Assembly (NCBI GenBank): GCA_018398815.1
Contig: CM031622.1
Coordinates: 17,637,058 to 17,701,057, forward strand
Length of the DNA stretch: 64,000 bases
Direction of reading: 5' to 3'
From: Conus ventricosus
Lineage: Eukaryota > Mollusca > Gastropoda > Neogastropoda > Conidae
Position numbers and translations under genes: made by a program. The notes under the pieces are model-generated. The model was not told the origin of the DNA. It was given only the letters and a program-made list of their open reading frames with translations, and did not search any database. Below are positions 22,391 to 33,611 of the stretch, piece by piece (the stretch's first letter is position 1; every line of letters begins with the position of its first letter).

Positions 22391-22740
22391 CAACTAGACT
22401 TAGACTCTAGTATGGATTTGTAACATGCACAGATATGCAGCTAGACTAGTATGGATTTATAATTTACATTAACATAGATAGGCAACCAGACTCTAGTAAG
22501 GATTTATAACTCACATAGATATGCAACTGGACTATAGTATGGATTTATAACATACATAGATATGCAACCAGACTCTAGTATGGATTTATAACTCACATAG
22601 ATATGCGACCAGACTTTAGTATGGATTTATAACTCACATAGATATGCGACCAGACTTTAGTATGGATTTATAACTCACATAGATATGCGATAAGACTTTA
22701 GTATGGATAAATTTATAACTCACACAGATACATGTATTCA
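22390..22740. repeat. 41-46 bp minisatellite in TSEN2 intron 3
   Basis: About eight imperfect units of the form CAGACTTTAGTATGGATTTA, then TAACTCACATAGATATGCGA. The left copies are more diverged and slightly longer; three right copies are nearly identical. Confidence 0.93.
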
Positions 22741-22923
22741 TGACTGAAAGAACTAGTATCAAGCCAGATCAAAAGTGGGTTTTTTCTTTTTTTATTTGTT
22801 TGTTAGTTGTTGTTTTTTTCTCCTTTTGAAAAAAAGATCTGTGCCTGTAATCAGCGTTGAACAGAGATAAGATTGGGCTCAGAACTCACTGTTTAGTTTT
22901 GTGTGTGTGTTTTTTTCATTCAG

Positions 22924-22977
22924 GCCTTCTTTCTGTCCTACGGACTGGGTTGTCTTACGGTGATGGATCCACAGAAG
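22924..22977 (+). CDS. TSEN2: TSEN2 exon: start of the catalytic domain
   Basis: An 18-codon exon, AFFLSYGLGCLTVMDPQK, bounded by CATTCAG and GTGAGG. Both boundaries are phase 0. With the preceding exon it reads SSEE-AFFLSYGLGCL, matching the vertebrate SLEEAFFLVYALGCL, the opening of the Sen2 C-terminal half (endonuclease N-domain-like helix region). This short stretch is one of the most conserved parts of the family and gives the firmest identification of the gene. No in-frame stop or frame change is present here. Confidence 0.92.
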
Positions 22978-23573
22978 GTGAGGGGGAAAAGCTGAGAAGA
23001 CATTCCTTGTAGATACTGCTGCTTACAAGCCTGTAGTGCTAGTGATTGTCTTCGTAGATATTGTCTCTGACATCTTTTAATAGATCATGTTTACCGCTTT
23101 TTTTTTTTTCTGCAGGAAATCTGCGAGAACATAAGTGCCAGTTTTTGGACTTCTCTCTTGTTAAATAACAACAACAAAAAACCCAATGGGAAGTGTCTCA
23201 ATCAGCCTCAGTACATCATTAGTTTTTGCAGGTTTTGCTGTTTAAGAGTTTCATTTATGATGATTGGCATTCTCCACGACAGAAGATTCTGCAGTTCCAA
23301 GCAGATGCAGATACTGGCAGCCAAGGCAATTCCCAGTCAGCCAGCTAGAGCCGATATAAAGTGGAACAACAAGAAGTAATAACTGATCTTGGCGCCATGC
23401 ATTTTGAAGAGTAGATGAAGGAAGGGATGAAGAGGTTTGAACCGAGGGGCAAGGGGAGATCACTCAGCTTTTCTGGTGCAGACGCCGCTGACCAACAGGG
23501 GCTGCCTGTGTCTTGCCAGCATGATATTTCATTGTTGTCATAGCTGTCTGCTGTGAAAACTTACACTGCTTCT

Positions 23574-23640
<67 letters not shown>

Positions 23641-24762
23641 AGTGCATACACACTCACATCTATGGACTCTTTTATTTACACATCAGCATTGCCCCACCAA
23701 TGCATACTGTGATACTCACCAGTGCTCACATGTCTTAAGTATACACTAGGGTCCCTGAGAGATTCAGTCTAATCTCAGTTGATATGTGTTTGATTGTTTG
23801 TGTCTGTTATTGGAAAGGCCCAGTATGAGTCTGCCCCAATCTCTAGGAGTCTTCACAGTCTTGGCCTTGAGATTATTCCAATGTTTGTTTGGCTGGTGAT
23901 GTTTCTTGCTCTTCCTTTAAGTTTGGATGTGCGGCCACTTCCTCTTTTGATGTGTCAGGCCAATTGACATAGGCTAGAACACCAAGGCTACATCGAAATG
24001 TTGTTATGCTCTGCATAGTTATGTGGGGGTTGTCTTCAGTTGTGACAAGCTCCTAGCATAACATTATCAATCTCCAAAATCCCCCAAAGTCGGAGTGTGG
24101 CTGCCCACGTGGCGGGGTAATCAAAAACGGTCACACACGTAATGTTCTCATCCCCAGCTGATGCATTTGTACCATAGTGTTCAAGTATTTTGGCTGCTCG
24201 GATGATCCCTGGAGTCTTTTAGCCAGGTTACGACAACAACAACAACAAGAGATCTGAAAGATGGTCTATGGTATAGTGTCTTTGCTCTTGTTTGTTTATG
24301 TGATTCTTTGGATTTCGTATCACATCAGATCAGCTAAGCTGTAATCCAGTTCTTACTGTTGCCTTGTATGCCAGCATGTCTGCCCTCTCATTTCCATTAA
24401 CTAATGGAAAGTTGCGCATTATTTCATGCCAAGTGCACACACATACACACACAGGCACACAAATATACATGCACACACAAACACACACATGCAGTGATGA
24501 CAGTGGCACAGTGTTAGATCGGCACCCAAGGCGTCACCAGCACACTGGGCCAATGCACAGGTCAGACACCTGCTGAGTCATATCCATGAGACCTTTGTCT
24601 TTCTTCTCAGGTGATAAATTATCCATTGTCTGTGAATGCTGCATACTGTGGTATGATAACGTAGCAGATGTCGTTGGCATGCACTAGTCTGCACACAGCA
24701 ACACCTTGATGTAAATTAAATGAAGGCAACTGAAGCATCAAGGCTGCTATGTGATTTTGCAG
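22978..24762. other. TSEN2 intron 4
   Basis: Contains a (CA)n microsatellite at 23576-23640, a partial SINE-like unit at 24074-24142, and CA-rich DNA at 24430-24490. A GTTTTTTTTTTTCTGCAG acceptor-like site at about 23115 is followed by an open frame, but the next conserved exon joins the previous one directly in phase, so that site is probably not used. Confidence 0.55.
24074..24142 (+). repeat. SINE-like dispersed repeat, copy 2 (partial)
   Basis: CAAAGTCGGAGTGTGGCTGC, then CCACGTGGCGGGGTAATCAA, then ACGGTCACACACG. This corresponds to the left half of the unit at 5478-5617. Confidence 0.5.
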
Positions 24763-24901
24763 AGGCCACTGAGTTTGCAAAGACTTTGGAAGGTATTCTG
24801 TCAACAACAGCCCCAGTTCCTCCCCAACTACATCGCCTATCACTACTATCGCAGCAAAAACTGGGTTCCCAAGACAGGGCTCAAGTTTGGCTGTACATTC
24901 C
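24763..24901 (+). CDS. TSEN2: TSEN2 exon: catalytic-domain core, last exon seen
   Basis: The exon follows GTGATTTTGCAG and reads RPLSLQRLWKVFCQQQ, then PQFLPNYIAYHYYRSKNWVP, then KTGLKFGCTF, ending in phase 1 before GTGAGT. It aligns directly with the family segment EPLTIVKLWKAF, then [21 protein letters not shown], and joins the 22.9 kb exon in phase 0 to give DPQK-RPLSLQRLW. In the Sen2 family the catalytic Tyr, His and Lys lie after this point (the LLYRKGPPFYHASY region and beyond). They are not encoded here or anywhere I can find between 24902 and the gap at 27814. The exon itself has no lesions. Confidence 0.93.
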
Positions 24902-25454
24902 GTGAGTGAAAACAGACCACTTGTGTTTTGTTGCCACTGGGGGAGAAAGATAATTCAGTATGCATGTGACTTTGCACAAAATTTTAGATGGATGGATAGA
25001 AGGGTAGATGGAATGATGGTTGGGTGGATGGATAGGTTAACCAAAAAAAAGAAAAGAAAAGCAATTCAGGGAGGGAAAACAATTTGTCCTTTTTTTTAAA
25101 AAAAAAAGGGGGGGTGGAGAGGTTAACAATATAACGAGAATATTATTTTTAAAGAAGTTTTTTAATCTACACTTTTTTATACATAAAAATGGGTGGGTGT
25201 AGGTATGTGCACACTCCAATGTGTGTTGTTGTGTGAACACATGTGCGTTGTTCGTTAAAATTATGTTCCAGGATGTATGCATTTCCAAAGCAGAGGCCGT
25301 CAGATCGAAGAAAGCTTGCATAGCTGTTTATGTTTGTAGTTTTAAGGGGTCTGTATGTGCAGTTAATATGTTACAACTGTTTAGAATTTACTTTCAAGAA
25401 TTTATAACTCAGTAACAGTAATATTGACTGCTGTGCTGCTCCTTTACTAGCTGC
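24902..25454. other. DNA after the last visible TSEN2 exon
   Basis: A/T-rich intronic sequence with A runs at 25100-25110. No frame shows the GPPFYHASY-like motif expected for the next Sen2 exon. Confidence 0.55.
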
Positions 25455-26750
25455 TGAAAACATGTGGGACATGTACATGTTCTGACTGGACAATGCTTTT
25501 AGTGTCCATCAACAGTCACATGTGGGAAATGTACATGTTTTGACTGTACAATGCTTTTATTGTCCATCAACAGTCACATGTGGGAAATGTACATGTTCTG
25601 ACTGTACAATGCTTTTAGTGTCCATCAACAGACACATGTGGGAAATGTACATGTTCTGACAGTACAATGCTTTTAGTGTTCATCAACAGTCACATGTGGG
25701 AAATGTACATGTTCTGACTGTACAATGCTTTTAGTGTCCATCAACAGACACATGTGGGAAATGTACATGTTCTGACTGTACAATGCTTTTAGTGTTCATC
25801 AACAGTCACATGTGGAAATGTACATGTTCTGACTGTACAATGCTTTTAGTGTCCATCAACAATCACATGTGGGAAATGTACATGTTCTGACTGTACAATG
25901 CTTTTAGTGTCCATCAACAGTCACATGTTGGAAATGTACATGTTCTGACTGTACAATGCTTTTAGTGTTCACTAACAGTCACATGTGGAAATGTACATGT
26001 TCTGAAAGTACAATTCTTTAGTGTCCATCAACAGTCACATGTGGGAAATGTACATGTTCTGAAAGTACAATTCTTTAGTGTCCATCAACAGTCACATGTG
26101 GGAAATGTACATGTTCTGACTATACAATGCTTTTAGTGTCCATCAACAGTCACATGTAGGAAATGTACATGTTCTGACTGTACAATGCTTTTAATGTCCA
26201 TCAACAATCACATGTGGGAAATGTACATGTTCTGACTGTACACTGCTTTTAGTGTTCATTAACAGTCACATGTGGGAAATGTACATGTTCTGAAAGTACA
26301 ATTCTTTAGTGTCCATCAACAGTCACATGTGGGAAATTGACATGTTCTGAAAGTACAATTCTTTTAGTGTCCATCAACAGTCACATGTGGGAAATGTACA
26401 TGTTCTGACTGTACAATGCTTTTAGTGTCCATCAACAATCACATGTGGGAAATGTACATGTTCTGACTGTACAATGCTTTTAGTGTTCATCAACAGTCAC
26501 ATGTGGGAATTGTACATGTTCTGACTGTACAATGCTTTTAGTGTTCATCAACAATCACATGTGGGAAATGTACATGTTCTGACTGTACAATGCTTTTAGT
26601 GTTCATCAACAGTCACATGTGGGAAATGTACGTGGAAATGTACGTGTTCTGACTGTACAATGCTTTTAGTGTTCATCAACAGACAGTCACATGTGGGAAA
26701 TGCACATGTTCTGACAATACAAGGCTTTTAGTGTCCATCAGCAGACAGTT
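25455..26750. repeat. 58-bp minisatellite
   Basis: About 22 tandem copies of a 58-bp unit: ACATGTTCTGACTGTACAAT, GCTTTTAGTGTCCATCAACA, GTCACATGTGGGAAATGT. Variants are systematic (GTTCAT for GTCCAT, AAAGTACAATTC for ACTGTACAATGC), so higher-order subfamilies exist. One unit near 26630 has a short internal duplication of GGAAATGTACGT. Confidence 0.97.
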
Positions 26751-26854
26751 CCAGAAAATCAAATTTTTTCCTGTCAGAGTAATGTTCCCCTATATATTTT
26801 AAGCATGTTCAGTTGCATCCTTCACATATCGCAAGTTCAGTTACCCATTGAAAT

Positions 26855-27716
26855 AAAAATTGTTCTTCCATCTTGTTTAGGGAAAAAGCTATCTCTGACT
26901 TGTATTGAAATTTTTTTTAAAATTGTTCTTCCATCTTGTTTAGGGAAAAAGCTATCTCTGACTTGTATTGAAATTTTAAAAAAATTTGTTCTTCCATCTT
27001 GTTTAGGGAAAAAGCTATCTCTGACTTGTATTGAAATTTATCAAAAAAAAATTGTTCTTCCATCTTGTTTAGGGAAAAAGCTATCTCCGATTTGTATTGA
27101 AATAAAAAAAAGTTGTTCTTCCATCTTGTTTAGGGAAAAAGCTATCTCTGACTTGTATTGAAATTTTAAAAAGTTGTTCTTCCGTCTTGTTCAGGGGAAA
27201 AGCTATCTCTGACTTGTATTGAAATAAATAAAAAAATTGTTCTTCCATCTTGTTCAGGGAAAAAGTTATCTCTGACTTGCATTGAAATTTATAAAAAAAA
27301 TTGTTCTTCCATCTTGTTTAGGGAAAAAGCTATCTCTGACTTGTATTGAAATAAAAAACAAATTGTTCTTCCATCTTGTTTAGGGAAAAAGCTATCTCTG
27401 ACTTGTATTGAAATTAAAAAAAAAATTGTTCTTCCATCTTGTTTAGGGAAAAAGCTATCTCTGACTTGTATTGAAATTAAAAAAAAAATTGTTCTTCCAT
27501 CTTGTTTAGGAAAAAGCTATCTCTGACTTGTATTGAAATAAAAAACAAATTGTTCTTCCATCTTGTTTAGGGAAAAAGCTATCTCTGACTTGTATTGAAA
27601 TTTAAAAAAAAATTGTTCTTCCATCTTGTTTAGGGAAAAAGCTATCTCTGACTTGTATTGAAATTAAAAAAAATTGTTCTTCCATCTTGTTCAGGGAAAA
27701 AGCTATCTCTGACTTG
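26855..27716. repeat. About 60-bp minisatellite with splice-acceptor-like units
   Basis: About 14 copies of a unit with TTGTTCTTCCATCTTGTTTA, then GGGAAAAAGCTATCTCTGAC, then TTGTATTGAAAT and an A run of varying length. Because the units are near multiples of three in places, a repetitive frame (VLPSCLGKKLSLTCIEI) runs through part of it; I regard it as a by-product. Confidence 0.97.
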
Positions 27717-27777
27717 TCTCAGAACTCATTACTCTTCTTATTTCCCTCATCCAGTCCTCTCTCTGTTTTCTACCTCT

Positions 27778-27813
27778 CTACAGCCTGATATGGCCCTTTG
27801 CGTCGGCTGGCTA
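27778..27813 (+). repeat. 3' end of a TATCTT-tail retroposon, cut by the gap
   Basis: ACAGCCTGATATGGCCCTTTGCGTCGGCTG matches the 61-bp insert at 11718-11778 and ends at the gap edge. The tail that should follow is not assembled. Confidence 0.6.
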
Positions 27814-27913
27814 NNNNNNNNNNNNNNNNNNNNNNNNNNNNNNNNNNNNNNNNNNNNNNNNNNNNNNNNNNNNNNNNNNNNNNNNNNNNNNNNNNNNNNN
27901 NNNNNNNNNNNNN
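27814..27913. other. Assembly gap (100 N)
   Basis: Exactly 100 N. It falls between the last visible TSEN2 exon and the first PI4KB exon, so missing TSEN2 3' exon(s) could be here. Confidence 0.97.
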
Positions 27914-28089
27914 CATCGCGAACTAATTATGCTGTCAAAGTGCATTCCGTTTGGTGAATCATAGTTTATGAAAAAAACTGAAAATATGAAATTAAATGTT
28001 AACTGTGCTCATGTTCATTGAAGGGAAATAGCAGGCTGGTTTGTGATGTTTTAGGAAGTGAATTTTTTGACAGTGAGTGCTTTGTTGCA

Positions 28090-29127
28090 ATGGCCAGTGA
28101 AGTGAAGCTGAAATGCCAGCTTCATGATATCCAAGTGCACAAATCAGCCCTTCACCCACAGCAAGGTCAAGCTGGAGAAGGCATCGGTGATGCTGATGAA
28201 AAGGGGAAATATGAGGTGAACGGGAATTATGCTGTCAATCCTGAACTTGTCAAAGTGCCATGCAGAGAGAAGAGTATTGCTGAATGTTCGTGTAATTGGG
28301 ATCCAGATACAATGGAAGACACAGCATCAGGACTGCCTGCTGAAGTAGAGGGAAAGCTAAGCGATGAAAAAGGGCATGTTACCTTTTCTCTTTCTGGAGA
28401 GGAGTACAAGTCAAGTGAGCCCAGTTTCCTGGCCCATAGTGGTGAGGGAGAACCAGGAAGCTGGGAAGCAGTGAAAAGTAAGAGTCGGGGTGGGGGCCAC
28501 TGCCCACGATCAAAAGACATGGAGAAGCCATACCCGCAGACCTTTGTGATCGATGAGCAGCCCATATCCCCCCACCTCTTTGAACGAAGCATGTCTTACT
28601 CCGCTGTGGAGAAGTCCAAAACGAAGGACCTCTTAATGCAGATGAAAGAAATGTTGTCATTAGGCCACTCACAAACACAGAAGGGCACTTCTCATGGTGA
28701 ACCTCAGGACTCGGACACTGCAGATATGGAAGTGACCAGTGGTGAGGTGACTGGTAGTGACACTGATGACAGATGTCTAGCTGACACAGACAAAACAATA
28801 ACCTCAGAATCAGAACCAGAGCATTGTGACGTTTCCAAGTCTTCAGAGGATGAGACTGTGGCAGATCTGTCTCAGTCGGCAGCTGTGTCCAAAAAGGCTC
28901 TGTGCTTGCCACGTCCATTCAGGTTCAAGGATCGTCGATCAAAAGACGGTGACAAAGTGGCTGATAAACCTCCAATGGGACCCCTTCGCTGCGTGGCAGC
29001 AAGAACAAAGTTCCGCCCACTCGGCAGTCGTGGTTGTTGAGACTGTTTGAATCGAAGCTGTTTGACATGTCCATAGCCATTTCATATCTCTTCAACTCTA
29101 AAGAGCCTGGCGTACAAACATATTTAG
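28090..29127 (+). CDS. PI4KB: PI4KB first coding exon (N-terminal region), frame-disrupted
   Basis: Phosphatidylinositol 4-kinase beta phosphorylates phosphatidylinositol to PI4P, mainly at the Golgi. The 3' end of this exon reads [20 protein letters not shown], then [19 protein letters not shown], almost identical to the start of the vertebrate helical domain ([20 protein letters not shown]). It ends in phase 1 at the donor GTGAGT. The upstream frame from the ATG at 28090 ([13 protein letters not shown]) encodes about 300 residues of acidic, Ser-rich, poorly conserved N-terminus, longer than in vertebrates, ending KPPMGP. That frame and the helical-domain frame differ by one base; the switch must lie between 28968 and 29027, where a CCCC run sits at 28981. 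As assembled the upstream frame stops at 29040. A one-base assembly loss is the simplest reading. The ORF is open 5' of the ATG to about 28018, so the true start is uncertain. Confidence 0.82.
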
Positions 29128-29797
29128 GTGAGTGCTTTGGTGTTGGGGGTGATGGAGATGGGTGAATGTGAGAGCTGACTTGGAAATATTTGAAGACCAA
29201 AAAACTGTAAAGATGATGCGAGTTGCCAAAAATATTTTCAAATGGCTGAAAAAAAATTACCATCCCCTTGGCATGGCTTATGTGGGTTTATCTGCAGTCT
29301 TGGCAAAGATGCGAATCAGAATCACAGGATTGTGGTTATAGATCATACCCAGCTCTAGGGTAGCTGCAAATGTTGTGTAAAGCAAGTGGCTTTCCTTGCC
29401 CAAATCTCAGCATTTCACTCCGTCTTTCAGCATACTAGTTTTGATACAAGCATTCTGACAATGCTGTTGTTCAGCTTCACTCGGGTAACAGAAAATGCTG
29501 CCAAAATTAAAGAAAGACAACCCATACTTCACCAGTCTTTTATGAGAAAATAAGGATGAAAAAACAATCCAAAGCAAGTAAAGAGTGAATGATATGGGTA
29601 ATGAGTGATGTGATAAACAGATAAGTGTGGGATGGGAAAAGTTTGATTATGCATCAAATTTGGTTTTTGGTGTGAATTCCCAATACAGGAGAAAACAACA
29701 GCATTGTTTTAGGTCTATAAGAAAAAATTACATGCAAAGGCAAATCATGGCAATTGCAAGCTTGCCTGTATAGTAAAGACTCCACGTTGTGTCAAAA
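29128..29797. other. PI4KB intron 1 before the nested insertion
   Basis: Intronic DNA with no recognised feature, ending at the 13-bp direct repeat that marks the Penelope-like element insertion. Confidence 0.5.
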
Positions 29798-30245
29798 CTA
29801 AAGTGTGTCTAGAAAAATCACAATACCACTCATCTAATTTTCGGCCACGTGGCCTTTTTCAAGAGAAAAAAAACAAAAACAATGCAACTATGTAATGTCC
29901 ATCTTCGGTGGCTGGTCAGGGCAAAGAATTGACGTCATAAATATCTTACGCAATTTCTGACATCATAATGTGTGATGTCATCAACAAGGGAACAAAAAAA
30001 AAAAAAAAGGGGGGGGGGGGAGGTGGGGGGAGGAAGGGGTGCAAGTTGTGTGTGTGTCTGTGTGTAGTTATACAGTAACCAATGTACTCCAAAAACATAA
30101 CAACACGCTTCATAAATCACAATGAAACTGCGACCATAGTCCTGTCTGTGACTGTGCATGGCATACAAGAACTGTCACCTGAAAAATATATATAAATTTC
30201 CTGCAATTCATCAATGTTGTTTACAGGTAAATCTGGATAGGGTTG

Positions 30246-30455
30246 TTACAAATTTGTCTTAACATTACATCCATTTGGCACCCTTGTATCCAATGTCCTT
30301 ATCCATTTTTCTTCAGCAATAAGTCTGAAGCTTTTGCTTTCACTGTAAGCTTTTGCCAACACTGCAACAGCAAGGTCTCCCACTGAATGCTGAAGGAAAT
30401 GTCGCATTATTGGCTTTTCTCTTTGGAACTTGATGTCACGTCTGTCAGGGTTCAT
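30246..30455 (-). pseudogene. PLE GIY-YIG endonuclease C-terminal part
   Basis: Continuation of the PLE ORF after the hAT insertion: DIKFQREKPIMRHFLQHSVG, then RLIAEEKWIRTLDTRVPNGC. The R-x-AEE-x-WI-x-L and P-NG-N residues fit the C-terminal part of GIY-YIG endonucleases. The stop falls in the NVKTNL region before the 3' noncoding end. The same 3' coding end is repeated in inverted orientation from about 34520. Confidence 0.65.
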
Positions 30456-30832
30456 AGCGTTTGGGAAAGTTTGGGAAGGTTTGGGGAAAAAAGATGTAAT
30501 TTTCCAGGCCCTGGAAAGTTTTTGAAAAATAAGAAAACATGAATATGGTTTGTGAAAGTTTGTGAATTTGGATTTATGTCACCATATAAGATATCCATTT
30601 AGAAAAAACCCGGGGACCATGAAATTTTAACATATAAGAGGAAATAACTATAAAATTGAATAAATGCGATCGGATGAACTGCAGCGAATTGAGCAGAAAT
30701 GAACTTTCGATTTCTAGCTTAACGTGAGTTACTTCCCTTTGAATATCCGGTCTCTCCGAGAAATTAAAATGGGCCAATGCGTTTTCAGCGAGTTTTGGCT
30801 CAAAAATCTGTTATAAACAATGGCTGTGGAAA

Positions 30833-30929
30833 AATGCTGGCAACAAGTGGTCTGCGTACTGTGCAGCATGCAGAAAAAACATCAATATAGGATCGATGGG
30901 TGAAGGAGCCCTCATCAGCCATAATGGCG
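30833..30929 (+). pseudogene. BED-type zinc-finger fragment of hAT transposase
   Basis: Frame NAGNKWSAYCAACRKNINIG, then SMGEGALISHNGG. The W-x3-C-x2-C, MG-AL and H positions match the BED-like DNA-binding finger at the N-terminus of many hAT transposases. A consensus-like donor (GGTAAGT) follows at 30930. An upstream ATG at 30820 is in a different frame. The LINE inserts just after this exon, and no catalytic domain is found downstream. Confidence 0.55.
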
Positions 30930-30934
30930 GTAAG

Positions 30935-32788
30935 TTAATACAAAGCTACTGGTCCTGGTGGCATTCCTGCAAGCTCTTAAAATTATGTGCCAATGAATTG
31001 ACTGAGGTATACCAACTACTTTTCCAAGCTTCACTGGACCAGGGAGTAATACCTGAGTGGCGAGATGCTAGCATTGTCCCTTTATTCAAAAGGGTGACAA
31101 AACAAAAGCAGAGAACTATAGACCTGTATCTCTTAATCCATATCAGCAAAATTACTTGAACACATAATATATAGTAGCATAATGGACCATCTTGACAAAT
31201 ATGACTTCTTAAATGACGCCCAGCATGGTTTTAGACAGCGAAGGAGTTGTGAGACTCAGCTTATAACAACTCTCAATGATTTTAAAACTGTCTTAACAAC
31301 AGACAGCAAGTAGATACAATTTTATTAGACTTTTCAAAAGCCTTTGATAAGGTTGTCCATGAGGGCCTGCTGCTTAAATTAGAACACATCAGCATTGGCG
31401 GTTCTTTGCTAAAATGGGCTAGATCATTCCTCGTTGGGAGAACACAGAAAGTTGTGGAAGGGTCGTCATCCCATTGTAAACCAGTCTTGTCAGGTGTACC
31501 ACAGGGAACTTTTCTGGGGCCCTTGTTTTTTTTATTTTATATAAATGACATAAGTAGAAATCTCTCTCCTGGAACTACTATAAGGCTTTTTGCAGATGAC
31601 AGCTTAGTATATAGAACAATCAGAAGCAAGAATGATACACGCATTCTACAAGAAGATCTAAACACTTTACACAAGAGTGGGAAAAGAACTTGGAAAATGG
31701 AATTTCATCCCCAGAAGTGCCCCTCTCTCCTGGACTGCTATAAGGCTTTTTGCAGATGACAGCTTAGTATATAGAACAATCAGAAGCAAGAATGATACAC
31801 GTATTCTACAAGAAGATCTAAACGCTTTACAAGAGTGGGAAAGAACTTGGAAAATGGAATTTCATCCCCAGAAGTGCCAAGTGTTGCGTATATATGTAAT
31901 AAACGCTAACCAACTGGATCAGAATATTCTATTCACAATACTGTTCTTAAAGAAACCAATGCTGCAAAATATTTAGGCGTGATTATAGATAGTCGTCTCA
32001 AATGGAAAGAACATTACAATTTAGTATGTAAGAAAGCAAACAACATCTTAGCTTTTCATATACAGGAATATCAGCGACTGCCCCCAAAAGGTTGAGGACT
32101 GCTACAAAACACTGGTTAGACCAGTACTGGAATATGGTTGCTCAGTCTGGGATCCTTGCAATCTAAGGACATTGATAACCTCAAAGATTCAGAAGAGAGC
32201 AGCACAGTTCATAACAGGGAACCATATCAGAAAGAAAGGGAATACTAGGAAGAACATGAGGACATTAGAATGGAAACCCTTAGAAGAGAGAAGAGCTTTT
32301 ATCAAACTTAATACCTTCTTCAAAGGCAGAGCTAAACTAATTGATATCCCAATGGAACAACTAGTATTGAATAAAAGCAGCACCAGGAGTGGCGGTCAAT
32401 CTTCTGCCATACCTGCATCAAATATTGACAGCCATTTACATTCATTTTATCCTAGTTCTGTACGGCTGTGGAACTCGCTGCCAGGTGGCATCAAGATTGC
32501 CACAAATGCATTCTCATTTAAAAAATCATACTGACACGACAGTCTTGAGATCTGCATATTGACTGATTTTTCTATTTGAAACTTCCCAGATATTTTATAG
32601 TTACCTGGGCCTGAATTTGGCCATTGCTTTTAACTTTTTGAATATCGTGTGCGACCCCTTGTTGCCAAATCTTGCTCCTGGGGCCAACAGGGTGAGTCGC
32701 ACTTTATTTTATTTTATTTTATTTTTTAACGTGCGCGCTGGTGACCTACTCGTTTTTTAGTGAACCAGTCTTTTAGGAAGAAGAATAA
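30935..32788 (+). mobile_element. LINE (copy 2), 5'-truncated, inserted in the hAT element
   Basis: Starts within the RT domain (about WWHSCKLLKLCANELTEVYQ) and runs to a 3' noncoding region with TTTTA repeats at 32705-32730 and a GAA-rich end near 32788. The 3' part matches the minus-strand copy at 11345-12120. TAAGT occurs at both junctions (about 30931 and 32785) and may be a short target-site duplication. Confidence 0.75.
30940..32534 (+). pseudogene. Reverse transcriptase of the nested LINE, broken
   Basis: Pieces in several frames: LFQASLDQGVIPEWRDASIV (about 31020), QHGFRQRRSCETQLITTLND (about 31220), GVPQGTFLGPLFFLFYINDI (31495), the catalytic RLFADDSLVYRT (31590), then YGCSVWDP and the C-terminal WNSLPGGIKIATNAFSFKKS (32470). 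A 160-bp tandem duplication (31563-31722 and 31723-31880) repeats the FADD box and changes the frame. The ORF is not functional. Confidence 0.8.
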
Positions 32789-33611
32789 GTGTTCCATCGC
32801 GCGGGATCACAGATAACATTAACATTCTCTTGGCCACAGGAAGAAAAATGAGACGAAGTCGGAATATGATTTTTGGTGAACCTTTTGTTTCAGTAGTTAG
32901 CCAAGCTATCCAAACGCTCTCCCACCAACCATACCTCAACCTTCTTGTTTTTTTACATTGTTCAGGTTGATGTTTTTGCCCATTAAAAAAAGAAAGAAAA
33001 ACGTGTGGGTGTGAATGAGTTAGACAAGGTCAGCCCATTAAAAAAAGAAAGGAAAAAACGTGTGGCTGTGAATGAGTTAGACAAGGTCATTCCTGAAAAA
33101 AACTGGAGGAATGTAGAGCCAGAAATTCTGCTACCCATGTTTGAAATATTTGTGTCGGGTTCTTTTGCATTTAATTTTAAATGAACTTGTGGTCAACTAC
33201 AACACATTGACTGCCTTTGGAATCGACAGTTGTAATTTTTATGACATCTAGGACAGAATCCAATGATTCGTTTTTCAAACAACGGCAGTGCATTGTGGCT
33301 GGAAAAAAGGAATATAATAGTCTATATTTTCTTTGGGTCATTGTGAACAGACAGTGATAAGGCCAGAAGATTGGTATGATAATGAGGAACTGTTCTATTA
33401 AAAGGTAATCTGTCATGTGTGTGTGTGTGTGTGGTGTGTGTGTTTGTTTGTGCTTATTTACATGTCCCTTTTATCTACTTAATTTCAGTTTTAGGGCTGT
33501 TTAAAGGTCTTTGAAAAATCCAGAAAGTGGTTTTGAAAGTTTAGGAAAAGTTTGGGAATTTTGGGATGCTCTTAGGCTATGAACCCTGTCTGTGTTCCGC
33601 TATTCTTTCTT

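Larger units (their letters stand above)
30446..33588. mobile_element. hAT-type DNA transposon inserted in the PLE
   Basis: The left end is CAGGGTTCATAG at 30446-30457 and the right end is its reverse complement CTATGAACCCTG at 33577-33588, a CAGGG-type terminus as in hAT elements. TCTGT flanks both sides (30441-30445 and 33589-33593), and removing the element with one copy of TCTGT rejoins the PLE endonuclease reading frame. hAT duplications are usually 8 bp, so 5 bp is short. Sub-terminal DNA contains repeated TTTGGGAAAG-type motifs on both sides. It carries a BED-like finger segment but no complete transposase. Confidence 0.75.

Noticed and set aside
23116..23160. TSEN2 exon after the strong acceptor at 23115
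   Set aside because: The 22977 donor and 24763 acceptor join in phase 0 and give an uninterrupted family match, leaving no room for an extra exon.
26805..27161. Repeat protein with VLPSCLGKKLSLTCIEI units
   Set aside because: The frame survives only where unit lengths happen to be multiples of three and is lost elsewhere in the array.
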